A stretch of 64,000 nt of DNA from Argopecten irradians. Lineage: Eukaryota > Mollusca > Bivalvia > Pectinida > Pectinidae. Positions within the stretch are counted from its first letter, which is position 1, and each line of letters begins with the position of its first letter. The stretch is taken from positions 24,076,828 to 24,140,827 of the forward strand of contig NC_091141.1 in NCBI RefSeq assembly GCF_041381155.1, read 5' to 3'. Below the pieces are notes generated by a model that was given only the letters and a program-made list of their open reading frames with translations, was not told where the DNA came from and did no database searches. This document shows, piece after piece, positions 11,604-23,662 of the stretch. The position numbers and the translations under genes are program-made.

Positions 11604-13828
11604 GTTAGTGTATATTCGATCATATTTCATTATATCAATCATTTGAAATAGAATAACGTATGAATTAAGTTCTTGTGAAAATGTTGACCTGCGCTTAGTT
11701 CTACCTGGATATCGTCAACATACAAAATGCACTTTTAAATAAAAAATAACTTTTCATAATCTCACCTTTTGGTCGGAGAACAAGAGTTCATTTACATTTT
11801 TAGAAACCTTATAATAATTATTCATAAAAGATATATAGATTCTTTTACATGTTCACTATGTACTTAAAAAAACAAAATTAATATATTTTCTGTTTATTTA
11901 AACCAATAACCTCTTTCCTTTCTGTAGAATTTATCTATTTATTTATTCTACATTTGTTTATCACTTTATTTCTTTGTTGAACCGTTAATGTTTTGGAGAT
12001 GAATTTTAAGAATATAATCACCCCGTCATGGCTAGATTTATCTAGAATGAACTAAACAATGAATTTTATCACTGAAAAATATGATTGAACTGTTGTGCGA
12101 CAAGAAATCCTCCAGGCGGGGGATTTCAGTTACATTTCATTCAATGACTTAATCTATAGCCTGACAGGTGATCGGCGCACACGAGTAGATTGGTGTGCTA
12201 GATCGTATATTAGAGTAGCTAATTTAGTAGGATGTCAGATAAGGTAGAAAGGGGTCCGGAGTGGATTCCAGCGGGACGCAAATTAATCTCGGGCTCTAAA
12301 ACTATCATTACATTGCATTAGATGATAAAAGCAAGGGATTTTGTTACTTAATAAATAACACTGCTTTTAGATAGACGTTTCGTAGACAATACAGCAGGTG
12401 ATTGACTAAAATGCATGCTACTAAGGCCGTGTCTTTGAGTATTTATGCATTGATGAAAAATCATGAAAATAAGACATTTTATTAGAAAAGAAAGATGTCA
12501 ATCTCAACATAAACGTAAAAGATAAATTGATATAAAAATGTAGATAACAGCCCATTAATGATTAAACAGATCAAAAATAACGGACAAATAATAGATCTGT
12601 ACCCGTCTGAGCGAGTTGATAATTCTTCTATATATAAACTGGTGATGAATATACAATCATTACATCGTAAGACGTAAATCCCTTGTGCATTTCATGACAA
12701 CAGAGGCTGTAACAAAAGGTTCCATTTGTATCAATGCTTTGTTTCTTCTTTATTTTGTTTTAAATTAAGCTCACACTAGATAACCCATCCAAATCGATTG
12801 TATCTTTAAGTTGTCCTCGGCAGTGATGCGTTGGCCGTGGAAGAATCCAGTGCTGATAAGGATAAATGATTGATGGATAAAGCTAAATAGCACGCAATCC
12901 CCGTAATCTCAATCCTTCTGAAACGTCCGCGTACTTGTCACTTTTGTACACTACAGTAATATTATAACGTTTTAGAAAATGACCTTATTTTTGTTTTTAA
13001 TAGTAAAGGTCAACACAAGAAAATTACAGTGTATCGAATCTAAACCTGATGTCACTGAGCCCGATACACTCAGCCGGTATAGCCATATTTCCGGATTCGA
13101 CAGGTTTTAATTTCTATATATAAAATAGAAAAATGTCAATTTTGCGGAACTACACAGGGATCCGGATTACACTATGGTATCATAAATAATTATCATAGGT
13201 GGTGACATCTTCTTAAGTGATATGATAACATTAATCAACAATAAAATATGTGCTTTAATCACGTTACCATGGTGAATGCAATTTATTTTAGCGAATTCTA
13301 TTGATATTTGAAATAATAAAAAATACTATTGCACACAAAAAATAATTCTTAAATCTGACTGAAAGGTACAATTATTCGTGTTGGGATGAAATAAATACAT
13401 TATAATTGTAGTGCCAATTCATTTTGGCGTAAAATTGTATGACTAAAGTACAGATGATCCCCCTGTTAATAATTTTAGGCAGAGTCATATTGCTTCTTCG
13501 TAATGATGGAACGAAATCTTCAAGGAAAGGTGAATTCAACTCTTTATGCAACGGATTCAACAATCGTCAATAATTTAAAACAGAGTCAAACTATTTTGAT
13601 GTTCAGAAGCAGTAATTGACATAGAATATTAAATAGAGAATGATTTAATAAAACATCAATCGATGTTGAGAGTAATTTTGAATGTCAAGTGTTATTACGG
13701 CTTTGATTGTGTACATGTAGGTCGCAATATTTGAGCGTGATAGTAGTGAACACAAATAGTTTAGATAGAGACGAATCTGTCCCAAATGTTAATACAAATA
13801 TTTCACGTACTTAAACTTTATCTTAAAT

Positions 13829-13869
<41 letters not shown>

Positions 13870-13948
13870 GTGGAACAAGATTACGCTTTCAATGCATTTC
13901 ATTTCTTGGCATTAATCTATTTATCATTATTATTCTGATATTTTGCAG
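11604..13948 (+). other. channel intron
   Basis: Donor GTTAGT, acceptor ATTTTGCAG (13940-13948). AT-rich; contains a 37-base T run at 13832-13868 about 80 bp before the acceptor. No other exon or RNA gene was recognised. Confidence 0.6.
13832..13868 (+). repeat. poly-T run, 37 bases
   Basis: Uninterrupted T run in the last channel intron, about 80 bp upstream of the final acceptor. It could be the poly(A) remnant of a minus-strand retroposon or simple slippage; no retroposon body was recognised next to it. Confidence 0.95.
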
Positions 13949-14016
13949 GATGTAAATCAGTCTCCCCTGCGGCATCCTCTAAAATGACACACTTGCAACC
14001 TGATCCGCAGATGTGA
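13949..14016 (+). CDS. Shaw: Shaw-type channel, last coding exon
   Basis: After acceptor TTTTGCAG the exon starts in phase 1; with the G from 11603 it encodes G-C-K-S-V-S-P-A-A-S-S-K and ends ...DPQM with TGA at 14014-14016. The three exons (904 + 213 + 68 nt) total 1185 nt, or 394 residues plus stop from the start of S1. The tail is short and Ser-rich with no domain. The call depends on acceptor quality and phase, not on homology, so an alternative downstream exon is possible. Confidence 0.6.
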
Positions 14017-14340
14017 ATAATACCACTGTATACAGGATACCCACATCACCTAGGACCCTATATAGAATTGTTCGGTGGTCGGTTGATTCTGCAGAAGAGG
14101 ATGAATGTGAATGTGAGACATTGAAAGGCTAATTCTGTGGATGTGTTAAATTGAAGTTAAATATCCCAAAGAATGGAACATGTGCTTCTTACATTTGTAA
14201 CGGAATCGCTCAAATAATGATGCGGATTGGCATGTTACTTGAAAAACAAACCGGCACACGCTGTTGCATTTTTTTTAAAAGACTAACGAAATAATTCGAT
14301 TGAATGTTCGTAACTTCAAATAAATTTGAAAATAATGAAA
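14017..14340 (+). other. probable 3' UTR of channel gene
   Basis: Follows the TGA at 14016. An AATAAA hexamer occurs at 14319-14324 in CAAATAAATTTG, a plausible poly(A) signal about 300 nt after the stop. Confidence 0.5.
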
Positions 14341-15496
14341 ATTGAACCAATATTCATGGTAGACGTTGGCATCTGAATCCGATTTTAACTTTTAGTAACC
14401 GAATGAACTGCGATAATATGAAAAACAAATCATCTTTCTTGTGTAATTATCTTGACTAATGATTTGATTGCTGATTTCTAATTCTTAGTTATATCACAGC
14501 GCGAAAGAGATATATATGAGATGACATCCATGGTAGTCAATGATGAATATGTATTTCAGAGAAAGGGTATAGTTCGTCAACCATTCAAAATACAGTCGTA
14601 CACCCTAGGTAATGTTGGATATCAAACTAATGCTAAATTACACGCTGGAACATTGCTTTCAGTATCTTATATATCCCATTGGTCATGTGATGCGTTTTGT
14701 GAGGAGCTAAGATTTTGTTCACTCAATGTTGAAATTTTAAAAATCAAAATTGGGCTGATTTATTTGAGTTGCAGTTGCAAATATTATTATTGTGTTGAAT
14801 CAAATAAATACATTCTTTTTGAATTGAATACATATGCACATATATTGCTAGCACATAGTTCGAAGTCCTTTGATGCCGAACTCGAACCCTTACTTAAAAT
14901 GGCATTAAGTTAGAAGGTAAGATATCTCTGAATATGTTTTCCTTTTTTTATACTAAATCTGATTTTTTTTCGCATATTGCTAAATCAAACACACTCTATA
15001 ATTGCGCGAAAACCGACGTTATCATAACGTCACAACACCAGTATACATTGACCTTGTTATTTATTTGAAATATTAAAACTATCTTAACGGCAATGTAAGT
15101 GTTTTAAAGCTGCATGTATTAAATACTATATTTGAAATTAGTTAATTCGGTTATATCATATTTTCCATTATCATTGTGTAACATTAATTTATCACAATTA
15201 TGACAGTGAAGCACTCTGTATGATTGCAGAAACAGAATGATGTACCTTGATCTAAAACTGTTGTTGATTTTTCAAATAATATATTATTTCGTAATTGTTC
15301 TTTTCCTGCAAGTTTTACAGTCCTTCAATGTACTGCAATAGTCATGATGTATGAGCTTGGCATTAATTTGGCATCACCACAACCGACCAAATCAAATCTT
15401 CTTCTAAAACTGACTACTTTATCATATTGAAGCTGTGATGTAGGGCTACATTTTAATAAAAAAAGAAAAAAAAACATTCCGATTATACTCATAATT
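14341..15496. other. intergenic; one open frame of unknown meaning
   Basis: An open frame at 14521-14913 (+, 130 residues, starting MTSMVVNDEY) is slightly long for this composition and holds a Cys-rich patch (SCDAFCEELRFC) but matches nothing I know and has no splice or promoter context; I do not call it a gene. At 15003-15040 is a short repeat (GCGCGAAAACCGACGTTATC) that recurs near 59709-59750. Confidence 0.35.
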
Positions 15497-15660
15497 CCGT
15501 CTTTGACCGTTACAGAGTTATCTCCCTTGTGGGTAGGTATCGATTGTTACGTCAATATTTACGTCCTCTTCTCTGGAAAGTATGGTGATACGCTCGCAAA
15601 CACATGACGTCACAATCAATAACTACAAAGAAGGGCAGATAACTCTGTAATATACAAATG
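15497..15660. mobile_element. MITE family A, copy 1
   Basis: Short element with imperfect inverted ends. The left end reads CGTCTTTG...TACAGAGTTATCTCCCTTG and the right end AAGGGCAGATAACTCTGTAATATAC, with a CRE-like ATGACGTCAC inside. Four further copies in this window (16.7, 26.4, 43.3 and 62.7 kb) share these ends. No coding capacity. Confidence 0.8.
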
Positions 15661-16671
15661 CAGAATTAAGATCCGATGCCGATGCTTGTAAATATATATG
15701 TATGTAATTTTAGTGATTGTCTCAGCTAAATGTTTCAATCAATCACATGACTCGGCAATGATGCAATTAATTGTTATTATATACATTTACATATTTATGC
15801 CATTTGCGCAATGCTTGTAGTAAATGTCAAGTAAACTGTTACGTTTATAACATAATTCTACAGAAAACAACCGACTACTTCATGTCGAGTCTTTTTCGGA
15901 GAAAATCGATATCGAATTCAGTTAAAATAATTCTAATAATGCATGTAAATGTAAATTACTTGTTTTTGACATGTAAAGCTCATTTAATTCAACCCAAGTG
16001 AGCAGGTATATAATTACATACATATTGTTGTGATATATTTCGATATTGCTTGATACAATTATATATCTGTTGAGATGTTAGATAGTAATCAAAAAGAGCT
16101 ATACCGTTTAATTTGTTTAATTCGTTAAAGTAATTTGCATAAATAATTTTTAAGTTATAATTTCTCTGTTATTGAATATGAAATTATTATATATGCCTTG
16201 CGTTCTTATCAATAAAGTGGTGTTTTATAATTTGTATTTTAGTTTTTTATTTAAAAATATTGGTCATTTCTACAATAATATATGTTAACAAATTAACGGA
16301 ATCGTCTAAATGAATATGGCAAATAATTTGTTTATGTATACAAAAAAAAAAGACAAAAAACTCAAATTCAGACCTACATGATTCAGAGGCCATTGTTTCT
16401 GTAAAACAGTTGTTTTGACAACAATGTCTGGACATGCCCATGAATGGAAACCAGGTAACTATAAATATATTGCTTATTTTGTGATAACACCTGAAATATA
16501 AAGCAAGATCAAATCAGAGTCGCATAACTATCTCAAATCTAGTTTATTGCTTTCTTTAGTATTCAGCATACTGTAAATGTGCTTATTTTTTGTACTTAGC
16601 TTTTAGAGCAGATCTTTTATAACTTAATGACGAATTCATGCAATCGCTATAATGTCTATACAAGCTATATT
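15661..16671. other. intergenic, nothing recognised
   Basis: AT-rich spacer between two copies of MITE family A, with no exon, RNA gene or repeat that I can support. Confidence 0.4.
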
Positions 16672-16840
16672 CCGTCTTTGCATATTACACAGTAAACTCC
16701 CTTGCAGATAGGTAATCGACTGTTATGTCATTTGTAAGCGCATTCTACGTAGTTTTGTCCGTAAGTATGGCGTTAAGCAAACATATGACGTCATAATCAA
16801 TACCTACCCGCAAGGGCAGATAACTTTTAAATATGCAAAT
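16672..16840. mobile_element. MITE family A, copy 2
   Basis: Ends CGTCTTTGCATATTACACAG and GGGCAGATAACTTTTAAATA, with inner complementary parts CCCTTGCAGATAGGTAATCG and AATACCTACCCGCAAGGG. Contains ATGACGTCAT. Same organisation as the copy at 15497-15660. Confidence 0.8.
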
Positions 16841-19169
16841 ACAAAATACACAAAGCACGATTTCCACAATCATATTTGTGTTTACAGTACATGACTGGAA
16901 CCATGGAGCAAGTTGCTACCCCATGGATATCGAATTACCAAGAACGCATGAGGCAACTTCACTTAATCGATTAAAAATATAGACTGACTCAGTAATGATG
17001 ATCCTTAACGTAATTTTAAAGCAAATCATTATTTTAATGTTGTTTCCCTATTGTCCTAATAATTGTCATTGTCATTATTTATCCTCTGTCTAGACGTTTA
17101 AACAGTCGATGGTCAGTTTACGAGTATGACACCGCTTTATTGCATTTTCTCGTTTTCATGATTCTGTCTCATTGCCTTATGAATACTAGTCTAAAATAAT
17201 AAATTCTACCAGATACATTTATACAACCGACAATTAATAGAGGGCGTGTAGCATGAGTGGATATGTAATATCAAATATTTGACATGTTCAATAATTTAGG
17301 TTCGTTCCATACATTTAGGCGGGTGACGTATCAAATTATTGACAAATTCACACAAATTATCAAGTATATGTAACGTTGCCACGAGTACACAGGCTCATAT
17401 ATCACATAACTAGTATTTATGACAATATCGACAACACTTTAGATTTCGTACCCATATAAGAATGGCGACATAAGGCTTTGAATTTCGTTCATCGAGACAA
17501 TCGTGCAACGACACATTTTGATTATGTCGTAATTGTTACCCGTGACGTCACAGTTGGGTAATAAGAACTATAGCTTACGATTTGTATTACTTTGGCGTAT
17601 GACATGGGTGAACAGGCCATATATGCTTATGTGATATGTAAGGCATATGCCGACACTTACTCCTAATTATTGTTTACAAATAATGATAAGCTACCAGAGA
17701 ATGAATCTATATAGCAATTTAGTTTTCATACTAAGAATTCATAGCCTAAATGTCATTAATATGTTCAGCGCATAACTGGAAAATGTCCTTATCATTATAT
17801 TTTATTTCTTAAATTTCTAACAGATTGAAGAAAGATAATAGGTTTTGTCATCATTATATTCATTCTAACTCACATAAAATACGCTAAACTATGTTTAATC
17901 TCAACAGGATACATTCATGGAACTTTAAAGGATATGTTAGGTTGATGATAGTCCCAAAATATTCTTAACATAAAGGATGGCAAAACCTATTTTTACTTAT
18001 TTAACTTTCTGTATTGATTATGCAAAGAATATTCAATTACAGAGAAATTGGAAAATAAGTACAAAACAAAGTGTTAATAACTCTTGTTTATTACTTCATT
18101 TCTAGTTTAACACACTTAGCAAAGAAGCTGATTAGGCGCTTGACGCCTTCATAAAATTGTTAGTAAAGCAATGATCTATTTTAAGATATGATATAGGACA
18201 CACTATTTTTGTATTTTTCATATAACTTATCTTTTTTTCTTCTTTAAACGCGGAGACAATTAAGTTCTTCGTGAAAGTTTTAATAACAAAACAATCGTCC
18301 AAATGTTCTGTGACATTGTATAATTCTTTCAAAATTCTTTCCTGTGATTGTGACATATAACATGATTTTATGACGTCAGAATCACTGAACAGCGGGACTA
18401 CTCGTATTCAACCCACATTGTTTTAGTGTCTTAATTCAACGTGTTAGAAGCAATAAAATCATGACTAGGAGGACTTTCTTGCTCTTGTCTCTTAATGATT
18501 TCACGACAGTCTCCGAATGGTTCACGCCAGGTGCATTACCTACACAATATGTGAAAGTTTTTTTTTTAAATCAGTGAACTATATCCTAAGATGTTCGTTA
18601 TCTTAATGAAAGTCGCACTTTTCCATTATTCGAATGATCAACTCAACAGTAGTGGTATATCAGTTAAAGTGTAGAGCAAAGTCGATACCAGCCTACATTT
18701 TAAATTGAGGTTTCACAACCCATGACTGCAATTTATCATGTTTATCAAAGTCAAATTACTTCATATTTTGAAATGATACAAATATTAACATTAACATTGA
18801 ATACTTACTGACAAGATTTTGATATAGATATTTAACAGTCACTCGTTATGAAACTTGCTTTTCTTCCCTAAATCACAGAGATATCCCGTGGTTACTAGGG
18901 AAAATATAACTCTATTTTATGACGAGATGTCATCAAAACATGCGGCTTAACCGCGTCTACATTGTTAATGACGTCATCAGTTTTGACATTAAACGAGGTT
19001 CCTGTGTTAAAAATGCGATGGAAAAGCTGTCGGGCCGCTACATTTTCTCCTCTTCTGCTACCAAATTGCCGCCCAACTAAAATGCACTCGGTGTCGATAT
19101 AGGAGTCTCGTATGTCTTCGAGGGGAAAGACTTTGAAAAAGGAGGGAGGAGTGTAGCGGGATTATAATC
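16841..19169. other. intergenic, nothing recognised
   Basis: AT-rich with scattered related phrases (ATCAAAT(A/T)ATTGACA near 17270 and 17330) but no supported gene. The part just before the tRNA-like sequence (18950-19160) is less AT-rich and may be the body of the same repeat. Confidence 0.35.
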
Positions 19170-19242
19170 GGTGACCATGGAGCTCTGCAGTAGAGCATTC
19201 GGCTAGTGTTCAGAGGTCCTGGGTTCGCATCCCGGTCTTACC
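19170..19242 (+). repeat. tRNA-like sequence, probable SINE head
   Basis: Contains an A-box-like stretch (GCAGTAGAGCATTCGG, from about 19187) and a good B box (GGTTCGCATCC, 19222-19232) with spacing like a pol III promoter and a T-arm CTGGGTTCGCATCCCGG. The D-arm region (GGAGCTCTGCAGTAGAGC) and the acceptor stem do not fold cleanly, and no clear anticodon loop is visible, so I favour a tRNA-derived repeat over a working tRNA gene. Confidence 0.55.
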
Positions 19243-20574
19243 CGGAAGTTAAATGTAAAATTCCTGTTAATTTGCTTTCGAAAATAAAACGTTAGGGCAT
19301 TCACCTAGTGATTAGATAGAAAAAAGTCTAGTATTGATTAGTCCAGGGTCTTAGTACAAAAACAAAGATGAAACCTTCAACATAAGTAACAGGACCTCCC
19401 CGTCTGTTATCATTTTTTCTTACATTTGAGTTTCGTCGCAAATATTCATCGGTGACTGTCAAGACAAACCATTTAGTCAGCCTATTTTATCTACAGAATA
19501 CGTGATGATTTAACGTTAACTAATCAGGATGAATAGACCTGAAAATATTTTACATGTAAAGTTTTCCTGTTTAATATTGATTAAAAGAACAAACAGACAA
19601 ATTAAAAGTATATATTGTAAAATTAAATGGAAAGTGCTCGTTAAATAATGTGGTACAATAAGGAGGAATAAATTGTTTAATATCTATTTCTAAACCAAAT
19701 GATCGCAAACAATGGATATTTAGGTAATTCGTGAATTAGCTATGGTAAATGCGGTAAATATGACATCTTTGTGATATAACGCTAGTATTGCACTACATCA
19801 ACTTCCTGGTGTTGACACAAATGAATAATAAGTAACAAACAAATAAACGAAGTATGTGACTGTGTTCTTATTGTATTTTCGCAATATTGGTTACACACTG
19901 ACGGGTTTTTCTCAATTTACTAGAAAACCATTACTAGAAAACTTGGTATTCATCCACTTTACAAATATCTGAAATTGACAAAAATGATTTTTATTTCTAC
20001 AATATAAATTGTTCATGCTTGAATAACAACGTTATTTATATTTTCAGGTAGTTCTATAACTTCGTTGTAATATTAAATATTGTTAAAGCAACATAGAACA
20101 TATCAGATTACGCCGAAAGAAACTTATAGCACATAACATATAATACATGTAAGAAGTTGGACAAACTGAGATAACATCCATACTCCATAGATACATATAA
20201 TACCCATTCAATGTCAATAATGCTTCATTGTTTATTCGAAAGTGTCATTTAAGAGACCTTAGCTGTTTGATAAACGGTTTAGGATAAAAAGTCATTTGAC
20301 AACTCGCAAAAACATCAGCAGAAATTACTTTAACCCCGAGAAGAAAAGAGTTGTTCGAATCTTATGATTAACGTACATAAACTTATGTCAACAACTCCTG
20401 GGTTATGTACTGTAGGCGATACTCACTTTGTAATGTTCTCTTTGAAATTCAGAAAGACTGATCTTTTCATCTAAAGAGGTCAAATGAAAGAAAAACCAAT
20501 GACATAGGTAAAGAAAACAAATAATATGTTACAAACTATACATGCATCAATCCATTCATTTGTTTGTTTCGACA
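19243..20574. other. intergenic, nothing recognised
   Basis: AT-rich spacer without recognisable genes. The first ~200 bp after the tRNA-like head may be the tail of the same retroposon, but no A-rich or simple-repeat end is distinct. Confidence 0.35.
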
Positions 20575-20803
20575 GACATTAAAGAGTTATTTTTTCACCA
20601 AAACACGAATGTTGTCCATACAATGATAAATCAAATACACATCCGTTACAAGTTAGGATATCCTGGAAAACAATTCTGATGAAAACGCCCGACATTAAAG
20701 AGTTATTTTTTCACCAAAACACGAATGTTGTCCATACAATGATAAATCAAATACACATCCGTTACAAGTTAGGATATCCTGGAAAACAATTCTGATGAAA
20801 ACG
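20575..20803 (+). repeat. 116-bp tandem duplication
   Basis: GACATTAAAGAGTTATTTTT begins at 20575 and again at 20691, and the two units are identical across their length to GATGAAAACG. The lack of divergence implies a recent duplication (or an assembly duplication). Confidence 0.95.
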
Positions 20804-21156
20804 AAAGGTAGTTACTGGATTTTGTTTCAAAAATAAGCTATTTAGCATAAGTCCGAATTAAAGTAGTTCTGCCGCTCATCTATGGATATTGTCCAAGCAT
20901 AATGAACAAAGTTATACGTAAGCAACACCGAGTTGCCTCCCTTACTGTATGTCTTTTGCATGATTGGTACACATTCGTTTTTCAGCTGTAATGATAAATT
21001 CATTTGCATTTTTTTTGCTCTTCATTTTCAATATGCACACACAAGACCATTGTTCATCATTGATAATGACAGTGAAATACTATACTGTTCAGTTTTCATT
21101 TTTAGAACAGATAGCAAAATCAAACAGCAAATGTAACTACCTTTTTAGCTTCATAT
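20804..21156. other. spacer left of the large inverted repeat
   Basis: No gene supported. This is the left flank of the inverted-repeat element; unlike the right flank it does not carry the 56-bp spacer sequence. Confidence 0.5.
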
Positions 21157-21159
21157 CCA

Positions 21160-21321
21160 TATAGGGATTGGATTTCGTTTTTATGTTAACCATGCTTGTA
21201 TGGAGCAATTCCTCTAAGAATATATTCTATGGGGCGCGTTAGCGCCCCATATTGAATATATTCTTAGAGGAATTGCTCCATACAAGCATGGTTAACATAA
21301 AAACGAAATCCAATCCCTATA
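21160..21321. repeat. left terminal hairpin of the inverted-repeat element
   Basis: About 68-nt arms (TATAGGGATTGGATTTCG to AGAATATATTC, and its complement) flank GGGGCGC-GTTA-GCGCCCC at 21231-21248. The arm inner ends differ slightly (CTAT versus ATATTGA), so the orientation is readable. The copy at the right end is its reverse complement with one visible mismatch (ATTCCTCT versus ATTCATCT). Confidence 0.92.
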
Positions 21322-23443
21322 TTTACACTCACACGACTTTATATTTATATTTTATGCAATAAAATCGTCATTTGAAAGTGACGTAATTATTCAATAAAAG
21401 TCGGTCAAAAGTGGGAGGAGCTTACTCATTTGAACAGCGAATGATGACGCTTCACGTTAGGTAGAATTATTCATCCGCGAAGACAAAAAAGTTCAATATT
21501 TTAGTGTAAAATAAACATGACAAACAAAGCAAATTTCAGAGATAATTTTATTTAATCAGATCAGAACTTTAAATATATATTCAATTTTGCTAAAAGTTAA
21601 TATATAGCGTAATAACATAAAGAACTTGTACACGGCCACATGTGTGAACTCGGTGACCGTTATTGTGCAGCGAGGCGAAGCTGACGCACGCTTACACTTT
21701 TGAGTTTGCCGAAGTTTGCAAAACACCGATTTTCAAGTAGCTCAATGTGTTTGAGATGTCGTCTGACTTGACGATATTACATCCTTGGGAGCCATGTGAT
21801 TATATAATCTACGCTTAGATCCATATCGCCATCGATAGATGAAACAAATTCACTTGTGTTCGATGGATATGTACAATGTATTTGTGGTGACGCGTAACTG
21901 TCAACACGTGGATTATTAGCGGTGCATGTTTTATAATACACATGATTAAATTCTCAAAGAACAAAGACAAGAGGATATGTTTATAACTGACCTCTATCAG
22001 AGGGTCTCACGCCCGTCCATCCCAAAGACTCGATCGTAGGACGAACATAGGCACAGAGGTAATGTTTACATTTGACAACCATCATTTTTAACAAAAATGA
22101 AAGCACGTCGCCCCGGTCGGGATATTTTCCCGTTTCTTTATACAATTGTTAATTTAAAAATTGTTTGAATCATATATACATATAAAACATGTATATATCG
22201 TTTACATTTTTCCAAAATTCTATGAAAAACAACAATATACACGTAATGTTGCGTCAAAATGTAAACAAAGCCATGTGTTTCTTTTAAAAAAAAGTAGTCC
22301 TTTTACGTTGCACAGAACATTTTCATACGCAAGTTCAAAGTTCGATGTTACCATGCAGTTATATTTACACTTGCTAGGCTTGGTCACTATACGCTAATAC
22401 TAGCCGATTTTGTTTACCATAACTGCATGGTAACATTGAACTTTGAACTTGCGTAAGGAAATGTAAAAGGACTACTTTTTTAAAAAAGAAACACATGGCT
22501 TTGTTTACATTTTGACGCAACATTACGTGTATATTGTTGTTTTTCATAGAATTTTGGAAAAATGTAAACAATATATACATGTTGTATATTTATATATGAT
22601 TCAAACAATTTTTAAATTAACAATTGTATAAAGAAACGGAAAAATATCCCGACCGGGGCGACGTGCTTTCATTTTTGTTAAAAATGATGGGTGTCAAATG
22701 TAAACATTACCTCTGTGCCTATGTTCGTCCTACGATCGAGCCTTTGGGGTGGACGGGTGTGAGACCCTCTGATAGAGGTCAGTTATAAACATATCCTCTT
22801 GTCTTTGTTCTTTGAGTATTTAATCATGTGTAGTATAAAACATGCACCGCTAATAATCCACGTGTTGACAGTTCCGCGTCACCACAAATACATTGTATCC
22901 ATCGAACACAAGTGAATTTGTTTCATCTATCGATGGCGATATGGATCTAAGCGTAGATTATATAATCACATGGCTCCCAAGGATGTAATACCGTCAAGTC
23001 AGACGACATCTCAAACACATTGAGCTACTTGAAAATCGGTGTTTTGCCAACTTCGGCAAACTAAAGTGTGTAAGCGTGCGTCAGCTTCGCCTCGCTGCAC
23101 AATAACGGTCACCGAGTTCACACATGTGGCCGTGTACAAATTCTTTATGTTATTACGCTTTATATTAACTTTTAGCAAAATTGAATATATATTTAAAGTT
23201 CTGATCTGATTAAATAAAATTATCTCTGAAATTTACTTTGTTTGTCATGTTTATTTTACACTAAAATATTGAACTTTTTTGTCGTCGCGGATGAATAATT
23301 CTACCTTACGTGAAGCGTCACCATTCGCTGTTCAAATGAGTAAGCTCCTCCCACTTTTGACCGACTTTTATTGAATAATTACGTCACTTTCAAATGACGA
23401 TTTTATTGCATAAAATATAAATAAAAAGTCGTGTGAGTGTAAA

Positions 23444-23605
23444 TATAGGGATTGGATTTCGTTTTTATGTTAACCATGCTTGTATGGAGCAATTCATCTA
23501 AGAATATATTCAATATGGGGCGCTAACGCGCCCCATAGAATATATTCTTAGAGGAATTGCTCCATACAAGCATGGTTAACATAAAAACGAAATCCAATCC
23601 CTATA
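23444..23605. repeat. right terminal hairpin of the inverted-repeat element
   Basis: Mirror of 21160-21321: starts TATAGGGATTGGATTTCG, central GGGGCGC-TAAC-GCGCCCC near 23517-23534, ends AATCCAATCCCTATA. Confidence 0.92.
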
Positions 23606-23606
23606 T

Positions 23607-23662
23607 GGTAAACAAAATCGGCTAGTATTAGCGTATAGTGACCAAGCCTAGCAAGTGTAAAT
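23607..23662 (-). repeat. exact inverted copy of the element's 56-bp spacer
   Basis: Begins GGTAAACAAAATCGGCTAGT and ends CAAGCCTAGCAAGTGTAAAT. It is the reverse complement of 22363-22418 over all 56 bases. It abuts the right end of the inverted repeat, and similarity stops at both borders. Confidence 0.95.

Larger units (their letters stand above)
21157..23608. mobile_element. 2.4-kb hairpin-capped inverted-repeat element
   Basis: The arms 21159-22362 and 22419-23606 are reverse complements with few substitutions and small indels (lengths 1204 and 1188). They are separated by a 56-bp spacer (22363-22418). Each outer end is itself a 162-bp hairpin (21160-21321 and 23444-23605) beginning TATAGGGATTGGATTTCG and closing on a GC stem with a TAAC/GTTA tetraloop. 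The arms carry no recognisable protein; all open frames (for example 22161-22397) are short and unlike any family. The spacer reappears inverted and exact at 23607-23662, directly outside the right end. It resembles a foldback-type non-autonomous transposon or two head-to-head copies of a hairpin-ended element. I cannot assign a superfamily. Confidence 0.9.

Noticed and set aside
19170-19242. Functional tRNA gene
   Set aside because: B box is good, but the acceptor and D stems and an anticodon loop do not fold convincingly; a tRNA-derived repeat fits better.
22161-22580. Open frames of 68-78 residues on both strands at the centre of the inverted repeat
   Set aside because: They are mirror images of each other caused by the palindrome, AT-rich, and resemble no protein.
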